This document shows, piece after piece, positions 36,616 to 49,600 of a stretch of 64,000 nt of DNA (positions are counted from its first letter, which is position 1; each line of letters begins with the position of its first letter). The notes beneath the pieces were generated by a model. It did not search any database. It worked only from the letters and a program-made list of their open reading frames with translations, and had not been told where the DNA came from. The translations under genes were made by a program, and so were the position numbers. Origin of the DNA: Lineus longissimus. Taxonomy: Eukaryota; Nemertea; Pilidiophora; Heteronemertea; Lineidae. The DNA lies in assembly GCF_910592395.1 (NCBI RefSeq), contig NC_088322.1:1738001-1802000 (forward strand), written 5' to 3'.

Positions 36616-39600
36616 AGGGCGGTATTCATGAAGCACTCTTAGTCAGAGCACGCTCTTAGCGTCCTCGTAGGTTATTCTGAAACTGAGCTATAAGTGTGTG
36701 GATACCTAGATACTTGGACACTCTTTTCAGGTATCTAAGTGTCCGGGTGTCCAGGGCCGTATTCACGAAGCACTCTTAGTCAGAGCACGCTCTTAGCGTC
36801 CTCGTAGGCTATTCAGAAACTAGCTATAAGTGTGTGGATACCTAGATAAGTGGACACTCTTTTTAGGTATCTAAGTGTCCGGGTGTCCAGGGCCGTATTC
36901 ACGAAGCACCCTTAGTCAGAGCACGCTCTTAGCGTCCTCGTAGGCTATTCAGAAACTGAGCTATAAGTGTGTGGATACCTAGATACTTGGACACTCTTTT
37001 TAGGTATCTGAGTGTCCGGGTGTCCAGGGCTGTATTCACGAAGCACTCTTAGTCAGAGCACGCTCTTAGCGTCCTCGTAGGCTATTCAGAAAATCAGCTA
37101 TAAGCGTGTGGATACCTAGATACTTGGACACTCTTTTCAGGTATCTAAGTGTCCGGGTGTCCAGGGCCGTATTCACGAAGCACTCTTAGTCAGAGCACGC
37201 TCTTAGCGTCCTCGTAGGCTATTCAGAAACTGAGCTATAAGTGTGTGGATACCTAGATACTTGGACACTCTTTTTAGGTATCTAAGTGTCCGGGTGTCCA
37301 GGGCCGTATTCACGAAGCACTCTTAGTCAGAGCACGCTCTTAGCGTCCTCATAGGCTATTCAGAAACTGAGCTATAAGTGTGTGGATACCTAGATACTTG
37401 GACACTCTTTTTAGGTATCTAAGTGTCCGGGTGTCCAGGGCCGTATTCACGAAGCACTCTTTGTCAGAGCACGCTCTTAGCGTCCTCGTAGGCTATTCAG
37501 AAACTGAGCTATAAGTGTGTGGATACCTAGATACTTGGACACTCTTTTTAGGTATCTAAGTGTCCTGGTGTCCAGGGCCGTATTCACGAAACACTCTTAG
37601 TCAGAGCACGCACTTAGTGTCCTCGTAGGCTATTCAGAAACTGAACTATAAGTGTGTGGATACCTAGATACTTGGACACACTTTTTAGGTATCTAAGTGT
37701 CCTGGTGTCCAGGGCCGTATTCACGAAGCAATCTTAGTCAGAGCACGCTCTTAGCGTCCTCGAAGGCTATTCAGAAAATGAGCTATAAGCGTGTGGATAC
37801 CCAGATACTTGGACACTCTTTTTAGGTATCTAAGTGTCCGGGTGTCCAGGGCCGTATTCACGAAGCACTCTTAGTCAGAGCACGCTCTTAGCGTCCTCGT
37901 AGGCTATTCAGAAACTGAGCTATAAGTGTGTGGATACCTAGATACTCGGACAATCTTTTTAGGTATCTAAGTGTCCGGGTGTCCAGGGCGGTATTCATGA
38001 AGCACTCTTAGTCAGAGCACGCTCTTAGCGTCCTCGTAGGTTATTCTGAAACTGAGCTATAAGTGTGTGGATACCTAGATACTTGGACACTCTTTTTAGG
38101 TATCTAAGTGTCCGGGTGTCCAGGGCCGTATTCACGAAGCACTCTTAGTCAGAGCACGCTCTTAGCGTCCTCGTAGGCTATTCAGAAACTGAGCTATAAG
38201 TGTGTGGATACCTAGATACTTGGACACTCTTTTTAGGTATCTAAGTGTCCGGGTGTGCAGGGCCGTATTCACGAAGCACTCTTCGTCAGAGCACGCTCTT
38301 AGCGTCCTCGTAGGCTATTCAGAAACTGAGCTATAAGTGTGTAGATACCTAGATACTTGGACACTCTTTTTAGGTATCTAAGTGTCCGGGTGTCCAGGGC
38401 CGTATTCACGAAGCACTCTTAGTCAGAGCACGCTCTTAGCGTCCTCCTAGGCTATTCAGAAACTGAGCTATAAGTATGTGGATACCTAGATACTTGGACA
38501 CACTTTTTAGGTATCTAAGTGTCCGGGTGTCCAGGGCGGTATTCACGAAGCACTCTTAGTCAGAGCACGCTCTTAGCGTCCTCGTAGGCTATTCTGAAAC
38601 TGAGCTATAAGTGTGTGGATACCTAGATACTTGGACACTCTTTTTAGGTATCTAAGTGTCCGGGTGTCCAGTGCCGTATTCACGAAATACTCTTAGTCAG
38701 AGCACGCTCCTAGCGTCCTCGTAGGCTATTCAGAAACTGAGCTATAAGTGTGTGGATACCTAGATACTTGGACACTCTTTTTAGGTATCTAAGTGTCCGG
38801 ATTTCCAGGGCCGTATTCACGAAGCACTCTTAGTCAGAGCACGCTCTTAGCGTCCTCGTAGGCTATTCAGAAACTGAGCTATAAGTGTGTGGATACCTAG
38901 ATACCTGGACACTCTTTTTAGGTATCTAAGTGTCCGGGTGTCCAGGGCCGTATTCACGAAGCACTCTTAGTCAGAGGACGCTCTTAGCGTCCTCGTAGGC
39001 TATTCAGCAACTGAGCTATAAGTGTGTGGATACCTAGATACTCGGACACTATTTTTAGGTATCTAAGTGTCCGGGTGTCCAGGGCCGTATTCACGAAACA
39101 CTCTTAGTCAGAGCACGCACTTAGTGTCCTCGTAGGCTATTCAGAAACTGAACTATAAGTGTGTGGATACCTAGATACTTGGACACACTTTTTAGGTATC
39201 TAAGTGTCCTGGTGTCCAGGGCCGTATTCACGAAGCACTCTTAGTCAGAGCACGCTCTTAGCGTCCTCGAAGGCTATTCAGAAAATGAGCTATAAGCGTG
39301 TGGATACCCAGATACTTGGACACTCTTTTTAGGTATCTAAGTGTCCGGGTGTCCAGGGCCGTATTCACGAAGCACTCTTAGTCAGAGCACGCTCTTAGCG
39401 TCCTCGTAGGTTATTCTGAAACTGAGCTATAAGTGTGTGGATACCTAGATACTTGGACACTCTTTTTAGGTATCTAAGTGTCCGGGTGTCCAGGGCGGTA
39501 TTCATGAAGCACTCTTAGTCAGAGCACGCTCTTAGCGTCCTCGTAGGTTATTCTGAAACTGAGCTATAAGTGTGTGGATACCTAGATACTTGGACACTCT

Positions 39601-42600
39601 TTTTAGGTATCTAAGTGTCCGGGTGTCCAGGGCCGTATTCACGAAGCACTCTTAGTCAGAGCACGCTCTTAGCGTCCTCGTAGGCTATTCAGAAACTGAG
39701 CTATAAGTGTGTGGATACCTAGATACTTGGACACTCTTTTTAGGTATCTAAGTGTCCGGGTGTGCAGGGCCGTATTCACGAAGCACTCTTCGTCAGAGCA
39801 CGCTCTTAGCGTCCTCGTAGGCTATTCAGAAACTGAGCTATAAGTGTGTAGATACCTAGATACTTGGACACTCTTTTTAGGTATCTAAGTGTCCGGGTGT
39901 CCAGGGCCGTATTCACGAAGCACTCTCAGTCAGAGCACGCTCTTAGCGTCCTCCTAGGCTATTCAGAAACTGAGCTATAAGTATGTGGATACCTAGATAC
40001 TTGGACACACTTTTTAGGTATCTAAGTGTCCGGGTGTCCAGGGCGGTATTCACGAAGCACTCTTAGTCAGAGCACGCTCTTAGCGTCCTCGTAGGCTATT
40101 CTGAAACTGAGCTATAAGTGTGTGGATACCTAGATACTTGGACACTCTTTTTAGGTATCTAAGTATCCGGGTGTCCAGTGCCGTATTCACGAAATACTCT
40201 TGGTCAGAGCACGCTCCTAGCGTCCTCGTAGGCTATTCAGAAACTGAGCTATAAGTGTGTGGATACCTAGATACTTGGACACTCTTTTTAGGTATCTAAG
40301 TGTCCGGATTTCCAGGGCCGTATTCACGAAGCACTCTTAGTCAGAGCACGCTCTTAGCGTCCTCGTAGGCTATTCAGAAAATGAGCTATAAGCGTGTGGA
40401 TACCCAGATACTTGGACACTCTTTTTAGGTATCTAAGTGTCCGGGTGTCCAGGGCCGTATTCACGAAGCACTCTTAGTCAGAGCACGCTCTTAGCGTCCT
40501 CGTAGGCTATTCAGAAACTGAGCTATAAGTGTGTGGATACCTAGATACTCGGACACTCTTTTTAGGTATCTAAGTGTCCGGGTGTCCAGGGCGGTATTCA
40601 TGAAGCACTCTTAGTCAGAGCACGCTCTTAGCGTCCTCGTAGGTTATTCTGAAACTGAGCTATAAGTGTGTGGATACCTAGATACTTGGACACTCTTTTT
40701 AGGTATCTAAGTGTCCGGGTGTCCAGGGCCGTATTCACGAAGCACTCTTAGTCAGAGCACGCTCTTAGCGTCCTCGTAGGCTATTCAGAAACTGAGCTAT
40801 AAGTGTGTGGATACCTAGATACTTGGACACTCTTTTTAGGTATCTAAGTGTCCGGGTGTGCAGGGCCGTATTCACGAAGCACTCTTCGTCAGAGCACGCT
40901 CTTAGCGTCCTCGTAGGCTATTCAGAAACTGAGCTATAAGTGTGTAGATACCTAGATACTTGGACACTCTTTTTAGGTATCTAAGTGTCCGGGTGTCCAG
41001 GGCCGTATTCACGAAGCACTCTCAGTCAGAGCACGCTCTTAGCGTCCTCCTAGGCTATTCAGAAACTGAGCTATAAGTATGTGGATACCTAGATACTTGG
41101 ACACACTTTTTAGGTATCTAAGTGTCCGGGTGTCCAGGGCGGTATTCACGAAGCACTCTTAGTCAGAGCACGCTCTTAGCGTCCTCGTAGGCTATTCTGA
41201 AACTGAGCTATAAGTGTGTGGATACCTAGATACTTGGACACTCTTTTTAGGTATCTAAGTATCCGGGTGTCCAGTGCCGTATTCACGAAATACTCTTAGT
41301 CAGAGCACGCTCCTAGCGTCCTCGTAGGCTATTCAGAAACTGAGCTATAAGTGTGTGGATACCTAGATACTTGGACACTCTTTTTAGGTATCTAAGTGTC
41401 CGGATTTCCAGGGCCGTATTCACGAAGCACTCTTAGTCAGAGCACGCTCTTAGCGTCCTCGTAGGCTATTCAGAAACTGAGCTATAAGTGTGTGGATACC
41501 TAGATACCTGGACACTCTTTTTAGGTATCTAAGTGTCCGGGTGTCCAAGGCCGTATTCACGAAGCACTCTTAGTCAGAGGACGCTCTTAGCGTCCTCGTA
41601 GGCTATTCAGCAACTGAGCTATAAGTGTGTGGATACCTAGATACTCGGACACTATTTTTAGGTATCTAAGTGTCCGGGTGTCCAGGGCGGTATTCACGAA
41701 GCACTCTTAGTCCGAGCACGCTCTTAGCGTCCTCGTAGGCTATTCAGAAAATGAGCTATAAGTGTGTGGATACCTAGATACTTGGACACTCTTTTTAGGT
41801 ATCTAAGTGTCCGGGTGCGCTGGGCCGTATTCACGAAGCACTCTTAGTCAGAGCACGCTCTTAGCGTCCTCGTAGGCTATTCAGAAACTGAACTATAAGT
41901 GTGTGGATACCTAGATACTTGGACACTCTTTTTAGGTATCTAAGTGTCCGGGTGTCCAGGGCCGTATTCACGAAGCACTCTCAGTCAGAGCACGCTCTTA
42001 GCGTCCTCGTAGGCTATTCAGAAATTCAGCTATAAGCGTGTGGATACCTAGATACTTGGACACTCTTTTCAGGTATCTAAGTGTCCGGGTGTCCAGGGCC
42101 GTATTCACGAAGCACTCTTAATCAGAGCACGCTCTTAGCGTCCTCGTAGGCTATTCAGAAACTTAGCTATAAGTGTGTGGATACCTAGATACTTGGACAC
42201 TCTTTTTAGGTATCTAAGTGTCCGGTTGTGCAGGGCCGTATTCACGAAGCACTCTTAGTCAGAGCACGCACTTAGCGTCCTCGTAGGCTATTCAGAAACT
42301 GAGCTATAAGTGTGTGGATACCTAGATACTTGGACACTCTTTTTAGGTATCTAAGTGTCCGGGTGTGCAGGGCCGTATTCACGAAGCACTCTTAGTCAGA
42401 GCACGCTCTTAGCGTCCTCGTAGGCTATTCAGAAACTGAGCTATAAGTGTGTGGATACCTAGATACTTGGACACTCTTTTTAGGTATCTAAGTGTCCGGG
42501 TGTGCAGGGCCGTATTCACGAAGCACTCTTAGTCAGAGCACGCTCTTAGCGTCCTCGTAGGCTATTCAGAAACTGAGCTATAAGTGTGTGGATACCTAGA

Positions 42601-45369
42601 TACTTGGACACTCTTTTTAGGTATCTAAGTGTCCGGGTGTGCAGGGCCGTATTCACGAAGCACTCTTAGTCAGAGAACGCTCTTAGCGTCCTCGTAGGCT
42701 ATTAGGAAACTGAGCTATAAGTGTGTGGATACCTAGATACTTGGACACTCTTTTTAGGTATCTAAGTGTCCGGGTGTCCAGGGTCGTATTCACGAAGCAC
42801 TCTTAGTCAGAGCACGCTCTTAGCGTCCTCGTAGGCTATTCAGAAACTAGCTATAAGTGTGTGGATACCTAGATAAGTGGACACTCTTTTTAGGTATCTA
42901 AGTGTCCGGGTGTCCAGGGCCGTATTCACGAAGCACCCTTAGTCAGAGCACGCTCTTAGCGTCCTCGTAGGCTATTCAGAAACTGAGCTATAAGTGTGTG
43001 GATACCTAGATACTTGGACACTCTTTTTAGGTATCTAACTGTCCGGGTGTCCAGGGCCGTATTCACGAAGCACTCTTAGTCAGAGCACGCTCTTAGCGTC
43101 CTCGTAGGCTATTCAGAAAATCAGCTATAAGCGTGTGGATACCGAGATACTTGGACACTCTTTTCAGGTATCTAAGTGTCCGGGTGTCCAGGGCCGTATT
43201 CACGAAGCACTCTTAGTCAGAGCACGCTCTTAGCGTCCTCGTAGGCTATTCAGAAACTGAGCTATAAGTGTGTGGATACCTAGATACTTGGACACTCTTT
43301 TTAGGTATTTAAGTGTCCGGGCGTCCAGGGCCGTATTCACGAAGCACTCTTAGTCAGAGCACGCTCTTAGCGTCCTCATAGGCTATTCAGAAAATGAGCT
43401 ATAAGCGTGTGGATACCTAGATACTTGGACACTCTTTTTAGGTATCTAAGTGTCCGGGTGTCCAGGGCCGTATTCACGAAGCACTCTTAGTCAGAGCACG
43501 CTCTTAGCGTCCTCGTAGGCTATTCAGAAACTGAGCTATAAGTGTGTGGATACCTAGATACTCGGACACTCTTTTTAGGTATCTAAGTGTCCGGGTGTCC
43601 AGGGCGGTATTCATGAAGCACTCTTAGTCAGAGCACGCTCTTAGCGTCCTCGTAGGCTATTCAGAAACTGAGCTATAAGTGTGTGGATACCTAGATAATC
43701 GGACACTCTTTTTAGGTGTCTAAGTGTCCTGGTGTCCAGGGCCGTATTCACGAAGCATTCTTAGTCAGAGCACGCTCTTAGCAACCTCGTAGGCTATTCA
43801 GAAACTGAGCTATAAGTGTGTGGATACCTAGATACTTGGACACTCTTTTTGAGTATCTAAGCGTCCGGGTGTCCAGGGCCGTATTCACGAAGCACTCTTA
43901 GTCAGAGCACGCTCTTAGCGTCCTCGTAGGCTATTCAGAAACTGAGCTATAAGTGTGCGGATACCTAGATACTTGGACACTCTTTTTAGGTATCTAAGTG
44001 TCCGGGTGTCCAGGGCCGTATTCACGAAGCACTCTTAGTCAGAGCACGCTCTTAGCGTCCTCGTAGGCTATTCAGAAACTGAGCTATAAGTGTGTGGATA
44101 CCTAGATACTTGGACACTCTTTTTAGGTATCTAAGTGTCCGGGTGTCCAGGGCGGTATTCACGAAGCACTCATAGTCAGAGCACGCTCTTAGCGTCCTCG
44201 TAGGCTATTCTGAAACTGAGCTATAAGTGTGTGGATACCTAGATACTTGGACACTCTTTTTAGGTATCTAAGTGTCCGGGTGTTCAGGGCCATATTCACG
44301 AAGCACTCTTAGTCAGAGGACGCTCCTAGCGTCCTCGTAGGCTATTCAGAAACTGAGCAATAAGTGTGTGGATACCTAGATACTTGGACACTCTTTTTAG
44401 GTATCTAAGTGTCTGGGTTTCCAGGGCCGTATTCACGAAACACTCTTAGTCAGAGCACGCTCTTAGCGTCCTCGTAGGCTATTCAGAAACTGAGCTATAA
44501 GTGTGTGGATACCTAGATACTCGGACACTATTTTTAGGTATCTAAGTGTCCGGGTGTCCAGGGCGGTATTCACGAAGCACTCTTAGTCAGAGCACGCTCT
44601 TAGCGTCCTCGCAGGCTATTCAGAAATTGAGCTATAAGTGTGTGGATACCTAGATAAGTGGACACTCTTTTTAGGTATCTAAGTGTCCGGGTGTCCAGGG
44701 CCGTATTCACGAAGCACCCTTAGTCAGAGCACGCTCTTAGCGTCCTCGTAGGCTATTCAGAAACTGAGCAATAAGTGTGTGGATACCTAGATACTTGGAC
44801 ACTCTTTTTAGGTATCTAAGTGTCCGGGTGTCCAGGGCCGTATTCACGAAGCACTCTTAGTCAGAGCACGCTCTTAGCGTCCTCGTAGGCTATTCAGAAA
44901 ATCAGCTATAAGCTTGTGGATACCTAGATACTTGGACACTCTTTTCATGTATCTAAGTGTCCGGGTGTCCAGGGCCGTATTCACGAAGCACTCTTAGTCA
45001 GAGCACGCTCTTAGCGTCCTCGTAGGCTATTCAGAAACTGAGCTATAAGTGTGTGGATACCTAGATACTTGGACACTCTTTTTAGGTATCTAAGTGTCCG
45101 GGTGTCCAGGGCCGTATTCACGAAGCACTCTTAGTCAGAGCACGCTCTTAGCGTCCTCGTAGGCTATTCAGAAACTGAGCTATAAGTGTGTGGATACCTA
45201 GATACTTGGACACTCTTTTTAGGTATCTAAGTGTCCTGGTGTCCAGGGCCGTATTCGCGAAGCACTCTTAGTCAGAGCACGCTCTTAGCGTCCTCGTAGG
45301 CTATTCAGAAACTGAGCTATAAGTGTGTGGATACCTAGATACTTGGACAATCTTTTTAGGTATCTAAGT

Positions 45370-46640
45370 GTCCGGGTGTTCAGGGCCGTATTCACGAAGC
45401 ACTCTTAGTCAGAGCACGCTCTTAGCGTCCTCGTAGGCTATTCAGAAACTGAGCCATAAGTGTGTGGATACCTAGATACTTGGACACTCTTTTTAGGTAT
45501 CTAAGTGTCCGGGTGTTCAGGGCCGTATTCACGAAGCACTCTTAGTCAGAGCACGCTCTTAGCGTCCTCGTAGGCTATTCAGAAACTGAGCTGTAAGTGT
45601 GTGGATACCTAGATACTTGGACACTGTTTTAAGGTATTTAAGTGTCCGGGTGTCCAGGGCCGTATTCACGAAGCACTCTCAGTCAGAGCACGCTCTTAGC
45701 GTCCTCGTAGGCTATTCAGAAACTGAGCCATAAGTGTGTGGATACCTAGATACTTGGACACTCTTTTTAGGTATCTAAGTGTCCAGGTGTCCAGGGCCGT
45801 ATTCACGAAGCACACTTAGTCAGAGCACGCTCTTAGCGTCCTCGTAGGCTTTTCAGAAACTGAGCTATAAGTGTGTGGATACCTAGATACTTGGACACTC
45901 TTTTTGAGTATCTAAGTGTCCTGGTGTCCAGGGTCGTATTTACGAAGCACTCTTAGTCAGAGCACGCTCTTAGCGTCCTCGTAGGCTATTCAGAAAATGA
46001 GCTATAAGCGTGTGGATACCTAGATACTTGGACACTCTTTTTAGGTATCTAAGTGTCCGGGTGTTCAGGGCCGTATTCACGAAGCACTCTTAGTCAGAGC
46101 ACGCTCTTAGCGTCCTCGTAGGCTATTCAGAAACTGAGCCATAAGTGTGTGGATACCTAGATACTTGGACACTCTTTTTAGGTATCTAAGTGTCCGGGTG
46201 TTCAGGGCCGTATTCACGAAGCACTCTTAGTCAGAGCACGCTCTTAGCGTCCTCGTAGGCTATTCAGAAACTGAGCTGTAAGTGTGTGGATACCTAGATA
46301 CTTGGACACTGTTTTAAGGTATTTAAGTGTCCGGGTGTCCAGGGCCGTATTCACGAAGCACTCTCAGTCAGAGCACGCTCTTAGCGTCCTCGTAGGCTAT
46401 TCAGAAACTGAGCCATAAGTGTGTGGATACCTAGATACTTGGACACTCTTTTTAGGTATCTAAGTGTCCAGGTGTCCAGGGCCGTATTCACGAAGCACAC
46501 TTAGTCAGAGCACGCTCTTAGCGTCCTCGTAGGCTTTTCAGAAACTGAGCTATAAGTGTGTGGATACCTAGATACTTGGACACTCTTTTTGAGTATCTAA
46601 GTGTCCTGGTGTCCAGGGTCGTATTTACGAAGCACTCTTA
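45370..46640. repeat. 5-monomer (685-bp) tandem duplication
   Basis: The series with GTGTTCAGGG, GAGCCATAAG, GAGCTGTAAG plus CTGTTTTAAGGTATTTAAG, CACACTTAG, GGCTTTTCAG and GGGTCGTATTTACG occurs twice. The CTGTTTTAAGG tag stands at 45623 and 46308, exactly 685 bp (5 x 137) apart. Confidence 0.85.
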
Positions 46641-49600
46641 GTCAGAGCATGCTCATAGCGTCCTCGTAGGCTATTCAGAAAATGAGCTATAAGCGTGTGG
46701 ATACCTAGATACTTGGACACTCTTTTTAGGTATCTAAGTGTCCGGGTGTGCTGGGCCGTATTCACGAAGCACTCTTAGTCAGAGCACGCTCTTAGCGTCC
46801 TCGTAGGCTATTCAGAAACTGAGCTACAAGTGTGTGGATACCTAGATACTTGGACACTCTTTTTAGGTATCTAAGTGTCCGGGTGTCCAGGGCCGTATTC
46901 ACGAAGCACTCTTTGTCAGAGCACGCTCTTAGCGTCCTCGTAGGCTATTCAGAAACTGAGCTATAAGTGTGTGGATACCTAGATACTTGGACACTCTTTT
47001 TAGGTATCTAAGTGTCCTGTTGTCCAGGGCGTATTCACGAAGCACTCTTAGTCAGAGCACGCTCTTAGCGTCCTCGTAGGCTATTCAGAAAATGAGCTAT
47101 AAGCGCGTGGATACCTAGATACTTGGATAATCTTTTTAGGTATCTTAGTGTCCTGGTGTCCAGGGCCGTATTCACGAAGCACTCTTAGTCAGAGCACGCT
47201 CTTAGCGTCCTCGTAGGCTATTCAGAAACTGAGCTATAAGTGTGTGGATACCTAGATACTTGGACACTCTTTTTAGGTATCTAAGTGTCCTGGTGTCCAA
47301 GGCCGTATTCACGAAGCACTCTTAGTCAGAGCCCGCTCTTAGCGTCCTCGTAGGCTATTCAGAAACTGAGCTATAAGTGTGTGGATACCTAGATACTTGG
47401 ACACTCTTTTTAGGTATCTAAGTGTCCGGGTGTCCAGGGCGGTATTCACGAAGCACTCTTAGTCAGAGCACGCTCTTAGCGTCCTCGTAGGCTATTCTGA
47501 AACTGAGCTATAAGTGTGTGGATACCTAGATACTTGGACACTCTTTTTAGGTATCTAAGTGTCCGGGTGTCCAGGGCCGTATTCACGAAGCACTCTTAGT
47601 CAGAGCACGCTCTTAGCGTCCTCGTAGGCTATTCAGAAACTGAGCTGTAAGTGTGTGGATACCTAGATACTTGGACACTGTTTTAAGGTATCTAAGTGTC
47701 CGGGTGTCCAGGGCCGTATTCACGAAGCACTCTTAGTCAGAGCACGCTCTTAGCGTCCTCGTAGGCTATTCAGAAACTGAGCTATAAGTGTGTGGATACC
47801 TAGATACTTGGACACTCTTTTTAGGTATCTAAGTGTCCGGGTGTCCAGGGCCGTATTCACGAAGCACTCTTAGTCAGAGCACGCTCTTAGCGTCCTCGTA
47901 GGCTATTCGGAAACTGAGCTATAAGTGTGTGGATACCTAGATACTTGGACACTCTTTTTGAGTATCTAAGTGTCCTGGTGTCTAGGGCCGTATTCACGAA
48001 GCACTCTTAGTCAGAGCACGCTCTTAGCGTCCTCGTAGGCTATTCAGAAAATGAGCTATAAGCGTGTGGATACCTAGATACTTGGACACTCTTTTTAGGT
48101 ATCTAAGTGTCCGGGTGTCCAGGGCGGTATTCACGAAGCACTCTTAGTCAGAGCACGCTCTTAGCGTCCTCGTAGGCTATTCTGAAACTGAGCTATAAGT
48201 GTGTGGATACCTAGATACTTGGACACTCTTTTTAGGTATCTAAGTGTCCGGGTGTCCAGGGCCATATTCACGAAGCACTCTTAGTCAGAGCACGCTCTTA
48301 GCGTCCTCGTAGGCTATTCAGAAACTGAGCTGTAAGTGTGTGGATACCTAGATACTTGGACACTGTTTTAGGTATCTAAGTGTCCGGGTGACCAGGGCCG
48401 TATTTACGAAGCACTCTTAGTCAGAGCACGCTCTTAGCGTCCTCGTAGGCTATTCAGAAACTGAGCTATAAGTGTGTGGATACCTAGATACTTGGACACT
48501 CTTTTTAGGTATCTAAGTGTCCGGGTGTCCAGGGCCGTATTCACGAAGCACTCTTAGTCAGAGCACGCTCTTAGCGTCCTCGTAGGCTATTCGGAAACTG
48601 AGCTATAAGTGTGTGGATACCTAGATACTTGGACACTCTTTTTGAGTATCTAAGTGTCCTGGTGTCCAGGGCCGTATTCACGAAGCACTCTTAGTCAGAG
48701 CACGCTCTTAGCGTCCTCGTAGGCTATTCAGAAAATGAGCTATAAGCGTGTGGATACCTAGATACTTGGACACTCTTTTTAGGTATCTAAGTGTCCGGGT
48801 GTCCAGGGCCGTATTCACGAAGCACTCTTAGTCAGAGCACGCTCTTAGCGTCCTCGTAGGCTATTCGGAAAATGAGCTATAAGTGTGTGGATACCTAGAT
48901 ACTTGGACACTCTTTTTAGGTATCTAAGTGTCTGGGTGTCCAGGGCCGTATTCACGAAGCACTCCAAGTCAGAGCACGCTCTTAGTGTCCTCGTAGGCTA
49001 TTTAGAAACTGAGCTATAAGTGTGTGGATACCTACATACTTGGACACTCTTTTTGAGTGTCCTGGTGTCCAGGGCCGTATTCACGAAGCACTCTTAGTCA
49101 GAGCACTCTCTTAGCGTCCTCGTAGGCTATTCAGAAAATGAGCTATAAGCGTGTGGATACCTAGATACTTGGACACTCTTTTTAGGTATCTAAGTGTCCG
49201 GGTGTCCAGGGCCGTATTTACGAAGCACTCTTAGTCAGAGCACGCTCTTAGCGTCCTCGTAGGCTATTCAGAAACTGAGCTATAAGTGTGTGGATACCTA
49301 GATACTTGGACACTCTTTTTAGGTATCTAAGTGTCCGGGTGTCCAGGGCCGTATTCATGAAGCACTCTTAGTCAGAGCACGCTCTTAGCGTCCTCGTATG
49401 CTATTCAGAAACTGTGCTATAAGTGTGTGGATACCTAGATACTTGGACACTCTTTTAGGTATCTAAGTGTCCGGGTGTGCAGGGCCGTATTCACGAAGCA
49501 CTCTTAGTCAGAGCACGCTCTTAGCGTCCTCGTAGGCTATTCAGAAACTGAGCTATAAGTGTGTGGATACCTAGATACTTGGACACTCTTTTTAGGTATC